Assembly: GCA_937907055.1 (NCBI GenBank)
Contig: CALCTW010000078.1
Location: 1 to 10,422, forward strand
DNA from: an uncultured Clostridia bacterium
Lineage (GTDB): Bacteria > Bacillota > Clostridia > Christensenellales > Aristaeellaceae
Reading direction: 5' to 3'
DNA length: 10,422 nt
Position numbers and translations under genes: made by a program. Shown in pieces: positions 6,626-10,422 of the stretch. The stretch's first letter is position 1. Each line of letters begins with the position of its first letter. The notes below the pieces were generated by a model that had not been told where the DNA came from, searched no databases, and worked only from the letters and a program-made list of their open reading frames with translations.

Positions 6626-7345
6626 TCAGAAGGGATAATCCTTGCCCTCATTGGTGATGAAGCGGTGGCCGGTACGATCCTCCCTGCGCTCCTCAAACAG
6701 CTTGCGCAGGATCTCCGCCGCGTCATAGGATGAAAGCGGCGCGGGGTTATCCGGCTGACCGTTGGTGCGGATCCAGCCCGGATGCACACAGAAGATATTG
6801 ATCTTCGGATCATCCTTGAAGGTGTTGTGCAGGTTCATGGTGGCCATATTGAGCGCCGCCTTGGACATGCCGTAATCGATCATATTGGTGCGGTAGCAGC
6901 GCTCGATGCTGCCGGCCTCGGAAGAGATATTGATGATCAGCGCGGTGCCTTCGCTCTTCTTCAGCAGGGGATAAAACGCCTTGATGACACGCATGGGGCC
7001 CACCGCCGCCACATTGATCGCCCCGGCGATCAGATCCAGATCGGCCTCAAAGAAGCCCTTGCCGCAATCACGGGAGACTGTGACGGCATTATTGACGATG
7101 AGATCCAGATGATCCATGGTCTCCGCCAGCTTTTCCGCGGCGGCATTGACCGATTCGCTGCTGCCGATATCCATCTGCAGGATGGTCAGCTGATCCCCAA
7201 CCTTTTCCTTCAGTGCCTCCAGCTCGGGCGAAGGCTTTCGCACCGTGGCCACCACATGATCTCCGTTTTCAAGATAACGAAGCACAAAATTGTATCCCAG
7301 GGCATAGCTTCTGCCGGTGCCCGTCACCATCACATTCTGCGGCAT
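6626..7345 (-). CDS. SDR family NAD(P)-dependent oxidoreductase
   Basis: This is a 239-residue classical short-chain dehydrogenase/reductase, a cytosolic enzyme interconverting alcohols and ketones or aldehydes. The glycine-rich loop is TGTGRSYALG (8-17). Further family marks are MDI (58-60), NNA (85-87), the structural N111, the catalytic S142 (NISSEAG), Y158 and K162 (YGMSK), and HPGWIRT (188-194). R36 after the second strand hints at NADP(H) preference. The loop has a Ser-Tyr-Ala-Leu-Gly end rather than the common GIG ending. GGAGGG lies about 5 nt before the ATG. It precedes the iron alcohol dehydrogenase on the same strand, and the two probably work on related carbonyl compounds. The substrate is not identifiable. 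Confidence 0.92.
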   Translation of the reverse strand: MPQNVMVTGTGRSYALGYNFVLRYLENGDHVVATVRKPSPELEALKEKVGDQLTILQMDIGSSESVNAAAEKLAETMDHLDLIVNNAVTVSRDCGKGFFEADLDLIAGAINVAAVGPMRVIKAFYPLLKKSEGTALIINISSEAGSIERCYRTNMIDYGMSKAALNMATMNLHNTFKDDPKINIFCVHPGWIRTNGQPDNPAPLSSYDAAEILRKLFEERREDRTGHRFITNEGKDYPF

Positions 7346-7385
7346 TGTTTCCCTCCGTATCGATTTTCGGTGTGTTTCCGTTCCT

Positions 7386-7415
7386 ATTCTATCATACCGC
7401 TCGCCGGGCTTTCAA
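7386..7415 (-). promoter_or_regulatory. Promoter of the SDR / alcohol dehydrogenase operon
   Basis: On the minus strand TTGAAA (7410-7415), an 18-nt spacer and TAGAAT (7386-7391) form a promoter with an extended -10 (TGATAGAAT). The spacing and the 11-mer TATGATAGAAT are the same as in the promoter of the Gfo/Idh/MocA gene. The predicted start is near 7379, about 34 nt upstream of the SDR start codon. Confidence 0.7.
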
Positions 7416-7502
7416 CCGCGCGGGTTGTACAATTCCAAGTAAAAAACAGTAAGAACCGCTCCAAGTACGCGCGTTTTCCGCGCCGCTCGCCCTCAAAAGC
7501 CG

Positions 7503-7532
7503 ACCGTTCAGCGTGAAAAAATGACCGTTGAT
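7503..7532 (+). promoter_or_regulatory. LytTR-type direct-repeat operator
   Basis: ACCGTTCAG (7503-7511) and ACCGTTGAT (7524-7532) are separated by exactly 12 nt, so the half-sites repeat every 21 bp, two helical turns. This is the established binding-site layout of LytTR regulators such as AgrA and ComE (9-bp direct repeats 12 nt apart). The first LytTR gene begins 63 nt downstream, so autoregulation is the natural reading. Only this one pair was found in the window. Confidence 0.8.
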
Positions 7533-7561
7533 ATCAAAAAGCCCCATTTGTGAATGGAATG

Positions 7562-7573
7562 TGCTAATATACT
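7562..7573 (+). promoter_or_regulatory. Activator-type promoter of the LytTR/DUF3021/ABC operon
   Basis: TGC-TAATAT (7562-7570) forms an extended -10; TATACT (7568-7573) overlaps it as an alternative. At the matching -35 position (around 7542-7547) the sequence is CCCCAT, which is poor. The LytTR direct repeat ends about 10 nt upstream of that. A weak -35 beside a LytTR site fits activation by the operon's own regulator. Confidence 0.55.
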
Positions 7574-7595
7574 GCCGAAGGGAGGAAGGATCCTG

Positions 7596-8036
7596 ATGAG
7601 ATTCACGCTTCACATTGATCCCAACGCGGAGGAAGAGATCATTGCCCGTGTCCGCAAGCGCAGCGCGCTGACGGATGACATCGAAGAGATGGTGCGGGCT
7701 GCCGATAAACCCACTGTGCTCACCGCGTATGGGGAGGATGACATTCTGGTGCTGCAGATCCGGGAGATCGAATGCATCTTCACCGAGGACGGCAGGACCT
7801 GGGCGCAATACAGCGACGGCAAACGCTATCGCGTGCGGGCCAGGCTTTATGAGATCGAGGATGATCTGCCGCCCGATTTTATCCGCATCAACAAATCCGC
7901 CATCGCCAACCGCAGAAAGATCCGCCGTTTCCTCACACAGCTGACCGGCGCGGTGGACGCGGAATTCAATTCGGGGCACCGCGATTATGTGTCCCGGCGC
8001 TGCTTCAGTGAACTGAGAAGGAGGCTGGACCTGTGA
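7596..8036 (+). CDS. LytTR DNA-binding domain transcriptional regulator
   Basis: This 146-residue regulator lacks a receiver domain. Residues 1-45 form a short N-terminal region and about 46-146 a LytTR DNA-binding domain. Its signature is at 95-109 (FIRINKSAIANRRKI), followed by the usual basic end with the RDYVSRRCFSELRRRL block (129-144). Such stand-alone LytTR proteins paired with a small membrane protein form LytTR regulatory systems, known from streptococci (HdrRM, BrsRM), in which the membrane partner restrains the regulator. The ATG at 7596 is chosen because AAGGA lies 5 nt upstream; the frame is open for 14 more codons without a better site. It is the first gene of a four-gene operon and overlaps the next gene by 4 nt. 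It probably binds the direct repeat at 7503-7532. The target signal is unknown. Confidence 0.92.
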   Translation: MRFTLHIDPNAEEEIIARVRKRSALTDDIEEMVRAADKPTVLTAYGEDDILVLQIREIECIFTEDGRTWAQYSDGKRYRVRARLYEIEDDLPPDFIRINKSAIANRRKIRRFLTQLTGAVDAEFNSGHRDYVSRRCFSELRRRLDL

Positions 8037-8464
8037 AAACATTCTGGAAGCAATTCTTTCTGCGCGGGCTGATGTTCGCCTGGGGCGGGCCGGTCATCGT
8101 GGCCGTCGTATGGCTGATCATCCATCTGAACGGCGAGCTCCCCGCCCTGTCGGTCACCGAAGCGGTGACCGGCGTGCTCTCTTCCGTGCTGCTCGCCTTC
8201 ATCGCCGCCGGGATTTCCGCCATCCATCTGGTTGAAAAGCTACCCGCGCCCATCGCCGCCATGCTGCACCTGCTGGTGCTGTACGCGGATTATCTGCTCG
8301 TGTATCTGCTCAACGGCTGGATCGTGCCCGGCAGCATCCTTACCTTTACCGCCATTTTCCTCGCGGCCTACGCCGTGATCTGGATCACGGTCTACTTCAT
8401 TTCCAAAGCAAAAGTACGCCGGATGAATGAATCCATCCGCAAACTGGAGGGCTCCGCCATATGA
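8033..8464 (+). CDS. DUF3021 family membrane protein (partner of the LytTR regulator)
   Basis: This 143-residue membrane protein has four predicted helices (about 12-31, 44-66, 74-95, 100-124) and a basic cytoplasmic tail (KAKVRRMNESIRKLEG). Length, topology and position directly after a LytTR gene fit DUF3021. By analogy with known LytTR regulatory systems it is probably the membrane-bound sensor or inhibitor that controls the regulator's activity; this is inference. The start is GTG at 8033, overlapping the preceding stop in GTGA, with AAGGAGG 8 nt upstream. The end overlaps the ABC ATPase start by 4 nt (ATGA), so the proteins are translationally coupled. Confidence 0.85.
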   Translation: MKTFWKQFFLRGLMFAWGGPVIVAVVWLIIHLNGELPALSVTEAVTGVLSSVLLAFIAAGISAIHLVEKLPAPIAAMLHLLVLYADYLLVYLLNGWIVPGSILTFTAIFLAAYAVIWITVYFISKAKVRRMNESIRKLEGSAI

Positions 8465-9204
8465 AACCTGTTCTGCAGATCCATGATCTGATCAAGCAAT
8501 ACCCCGCCTTCACACTGGGTCCTGTCTCACTGTAGATCCCGGAGGGCTCCGTCACCGGTCTCATCGGCCGCAACGGCGCCGGAAAGACCACGCTCATCAA
8601 GTCCATCCTGCGCATCGTACGCCCGGACAGCGGCGAGATCCGCTTTTTCGGGCAGGAGATCACCGCCTCGGAGGAAAGCATCAAGCAGCAGATCGGCTAC
8701 GCCGGCGGCGCGGTGCAGTATTACAGCCGGAAGAAGATCAGAAGCATCCTGGAGGTCACAAAGCGTTTCTATCCCGGCTGGGATGACGCCGCCTGCCGCC
8801 GGTATATGGACATCTTTTCCCTTGACGAAAACAAAACGCCCGGCCAGCTCTCCGAAGGCATGAAGGTGAAGCTGAGCATCACCATAGCGCTGTCCCACGG
8901 CGCGAAGCTGCTCATTCTGGATGAGCCCACCTCCGGGCTGGATCCCGTCTCGCGCGATGAGCTGCTGGATATCCTGTCCGCGCTCTCCGCGCAGGGCATT
9001 TCCATCCTTTATTCCACCCACATCACCTCGGATCTGGACAAATGCGCGGATCACATCGTATACATCCGCAAAGGCCGGCCGGTCGCCGCTGATGAAAAGC
9101 AGTCCTTCCTGAACGCCTTCCGTGAAAAAGGGATGGGCGACAACCTGGAGGAGATCATGATCAGCTGTGAAAAGGAGGATTTCCGTGAAAAACTTGCTCG
9201 CTAA
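8461..9204 (+). pseudogene. ABC transporter ATP-binding protein, interrupted by an in-frame TAG at codon 25
   Basis: The frame codes for a full-length ABC ATPase (247 residues) except for TAG at 8533-8535, at position 25. The protein reads GPVSL, stop, IPEGSVTG, where family members usually have another residue such as Gln (CAG); one C-to-T change would make TAG. All motifs are intact after it: Walker A GRNGAGKT (36-43), signature LSEGMK (130-135), Walker B LLILDEP (150-156), D-loop SGLD (158-161) and the switch His in STH (187). The FYPGWD stretch (103-108) is typical of small ABC-2 exporter ATPases. GGAGGG lies 9 nt before the ATG. No ATG, GTG or TTG occurs in frame between the TAG and GTG 8713, so a restarted product would lack Walker A and be inactive. 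It is either a recent nonsense allele, a sequencing error or a read-through codon. The gene overlaps both neighbours. Confidence 0.85.
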
Positions 9205-9835
9205 AGAATGCCGCCTCGCGGCCTCTCCCCTGGCGTGGCTGTTCATTGCCTTCGCCCTCATGACCATGATTCCCGGTTATCCCATTCTGGTGGGCGCGTT
9301 CTTTGTCTGCTTCGGGCTGTTCCAGTGCTATCAGCAGGGGCGTGAAAATCAGGATATCCTCTACACCGTCCTTCTGCCCATCCGCAAGCGGGATGCCGTC
9401 ACGGCCAAGTACCTGTTTGCCTGTTTCATTCAATCGATCGCGTTCGTCCTGATGGCGCTGCTCACCGCGCTGCGCATGACTGTGCTGAAGGACGCGGCTG
9501 TCTATGTTCAGAATCCCATGATGAACGCCAATCCCCTGTTTCTGGCCGGAGCGCTCCTCATCTTTGCTGTTTTCAACGGCGTTTTCATCCGCGGCTTCTT
9601 TAACACCGGCTGGAAGTTCGCCAAGCCCTTCATCCTGTTTGGCGTCTTCTCCTTCCTCGTCGTCATCGTGCTTGAAACGCTGCACCATCTCCCCGGCCTG
9701 GCCTTCCTGAACGATACCGACGGCAGCACCGCCGTACACTGGATCGTACTCATTTTCGCCGCCGTGATCGATATCGGCGTCACCCTGCTTTCCTGCCGCG
9801 CGGCGCAGAGGAAGTTTGAGCAGGTGGATCTGTGA
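9185..9835 (+). CDS. ABC-2 type transporter permease
   Basis: This 216-residue permease has about six hydrophobic helices (near 15-30, 31-47, 76-97, 117-137, 148-166 and 184-203). The segment QGRENQDILYTVLLPIRKRDAVTAKY (51-76, shown here by its key residues E54, N55, L64, P65 and R67-D70) matches the ABC-2 family in which a short cytoplasmic loop contains a LPI(K/R)R(K/R)D motif. The best start is GTG 9185, with AGGAGG 6 nt upstream; the in-frame GTG at 9167 lies upstream of that site. It overlaps the ATPase frame by 20 nt, so it depends on the same transcript. With the ATPase it would form a small exporter or a bacitracin-like resistance/export module. If the ATPase really is truncated, this permease has lost its energy source. 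Confidence 0.88.
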   Translation: MKNLLAKECRLAASPLAWLFIAFALMTMIPGYPILVGAFFVCFGLFQCYQQGRENQDILYTVLLPIRKRDAVTAKYLFACFIQSIAFVLMALLTALRMTVLKDAAVYVQNPMMNANPLFLAGALLIFAVFNGVFIRGFFNTGWKFAKPFILFGVFSFLVVIVLETLHHLPGLAFLNDTDGSTAVHWIVLIFAAVIDIGVTLLSCRAAQRKFEQVDL

Positions 9836-9946
9836 CTGCGAAAGCGTGTATCAAAAGCCGGTACCGGAGGAAGATCCAAACCATCTGAGCCGGAGCTCCT
9901 TCAAGACATTATGGCAGATCCGCCTGCCGGATCCGAAGCAATCCGC

Positions 9947-9964
9947 TTCAAAAAATTTTTTGAA
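9947..9964. repeat. Perfect 18-bp palindrome of an A-tract and a T-tract
   Basis: TTCAAAAAATTTTTTGAA is fully self-complementary. It is preceded by two small inverted repeats (GATCCG-N5-CGGATC at 9917-9933 and GAAGC-N5-GCTTC at 9935-9949). The set could serve as a weak terminator for the ABC operon. The A6T6 core could equally be bent DNA or an UP-like element, about 20 nt upstream of the next promoter's -35. Which one applies is not decided by the sequence. Confidence 0.5.
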
Positions 9965-9985
9965 TTGTTCTGCTTCTGTATTCTG

Positions 9986-10016
9986 TTGCAGTTTTGTTAT
10001 ACTGATATGCTATAAT
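9986..10016 (+). promoter_or_regulatory. Promoter of the secreted protein gene, with an operator-like palindrome
   Basis: A perfect TATAAT (10011-10016) preceded by TGC gives an extended -10. TTGCAG (9986-9991) is a plausible -35 with a 19-nt spacer. The start would lie near 10022, inside TGACACCGGGGTCA (10016-10029). That sequence is symmetric at 12 of 14 positions and is well placed for a repressor. Confidence 0.65.
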
Positions 10017-10066
10017 GACACCGGGGTCACAAAATACCCCCATATTGAATTTGGAGGAAATAACCA

Positions 10067-10422
10067 ATGAAAAAGCTCCTTGCTCTGGTACTCGCGCTGA
10101 TGATGCTGACCGTGACCGGTATCTGCTTTGCTGAGAACACCGAAGAACCCGAATGCCTTCAGGTGTGGGACGCCACCGCCATGTACATCGATGGCGTGCG
10201 GAATGAAGCGGGCTCTTTCCCCGCCATCTCTCTGTTCCTGTTCGATGACCAAAGCGCGCGTCTGGAATCCGGTGAAAAGGTTTATACCGGTACCGTCGTG
10301 ACGACTCACGATCCCCTGGGTTATCTTGTCACGATCGGTGAGAACGAAGTTTCCTTCATCTATGATGAAGCGAACAACACCCTGTCCATGACGGACAGCT
10401 CCGGAAACATGATCGTGCTCGA
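10067..10422 (+). CDS. Secreted protein of unknown function (3' end beyond the window)
   Basis: The first 118 codons are visible and the frame is still open at the window edge. Residues 1-22 are a clear signal peptide (MKKLLALVLALMM, then a neutral core ending CFA before E23). The mature part begins ENTEEPECLQVWDATAMYIDG and continues as an acidic, beta-rich sequence. It carries one cysteine (residue 28) and shows no lipobox match. I do not recognise a family. Its signal peptide is of a kind common in gut Clostridia. GGAGG lies 9 nt before the ATG. The gene has its own promoter and lies 231 nt after the ABC permease stop, so it is probably separate from the LytTR operon. Confidence 0.85.
   Translation, partial: MKKLLALVLALMMLTVTGICFAENTEEPECLQVWDATAMYIDGVRNEAGSFPAISLFLFDDQSARLESGEKVYTGTVVTTHDPLGYLVTIGENEVSFIYDEANNTLSMTDSSGNMIVL

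Noticed and set aside
5599..6657. A 352-codon open frame on the plus strand opposite the alcohol dehydrogenase
   Set aside because: It is the antisense shadow of a gene with all four metal ligands in place; its composition is repetitive His/Gly/Ala.
7434..7467. Direct repeat TCCAAGTA at 7434-7441 and 7460-7467 as a second regulator site
   Set aside because: It is only 8 bases, with 26-base spacing that fits no known regulator and does not match the LytTR pattern; it may well be chance.
8713..9204. A separate 163-residue protein starting at GTG 8713 within the ATPase frame
   Set aside because: It lacks Walker A and any ribosome binding site; the upstream part of the frame clearly belongs to the same ATPase.
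8527..9267. A 246-codon minus-strand frame across the interrupted ATPase region
   Set aside because: The ABC motifs on the plus strand show where selection acts; this frame has no recognisable domain.

Overview
The window looks like a chromosomal segment of a gut- or rumen-type Clostridia bacterium (Bacillota). The evidence is strong Shine-Dalgarno sites of the AGGAGG type, GTG starts, extended -10 promoters, an LplB-type sugar permease, a leaderless GH10 xylanase, a LytTR/DUF3021/ABC cassette, and short Gram-positive signal peptides of the MKKLLALVLALMM type. The coding DNA is GC-rich and the intergenic DNA is AT-rich. A finer placement (for example an uncultured Christensenellales or Aristaeella-like lineage) is only an impression.

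Left part (1-3158), carbohydrate use. The 5' end of a sugar ABC permease gene lies on the minus strand and runs off the left edge. Next come a strong terminator and a Gfo/Idh/MocA oxidoreductase (minus). This is divergent from a cytosolic GH10 endo-xylanase (plus). Both sides of the divergent region have readable promoters.

Middle (3159-7345). A MATE exporter with its own promoter and a 5'-leader hairpin is followed by a small secreted MORN-repeat protein with a C-terminal Ada-like Cys/His cluster. A perfect bidirectional terminator separates these from a minus-strand pair, an SDR oxidoreductase followed by an iron-dependent alcohol dehydrogenase of the YqhD/BDH type. That pair probably forms one transcript handling aldehydes or ketones with NAD(P)H.

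Right part (7346-10422). A compact four-gene plus-strand operon encodes a LytTR DNA-binding regulator, a DUF3021 four-TM membrane protein, an ABC ATPase and an ABC-2 permease. All junctions overlap or are translationally coupled. A textbook LytTR direct repeat (ACCGTTCAG-N12-ACCGTTGAT) sits just upstream of a promoter with a poor -35, which suggests autoregulation. The ABC ATPase has an in-frame TAG at codon 25, before Walker A, while the rest of the reading frame is intact. It is therefore either a very recent pseudogene or an unusual amber codon that is read through. Last comes a secreted protein of unknown function, cut by the window edge, whose promoter carries two palindromes.

The most notable items are the amber codon inside an otherwise intact ABC ATPase, the LytTR operator with its cassette, and the MORN plus Ada-like secreted protein.
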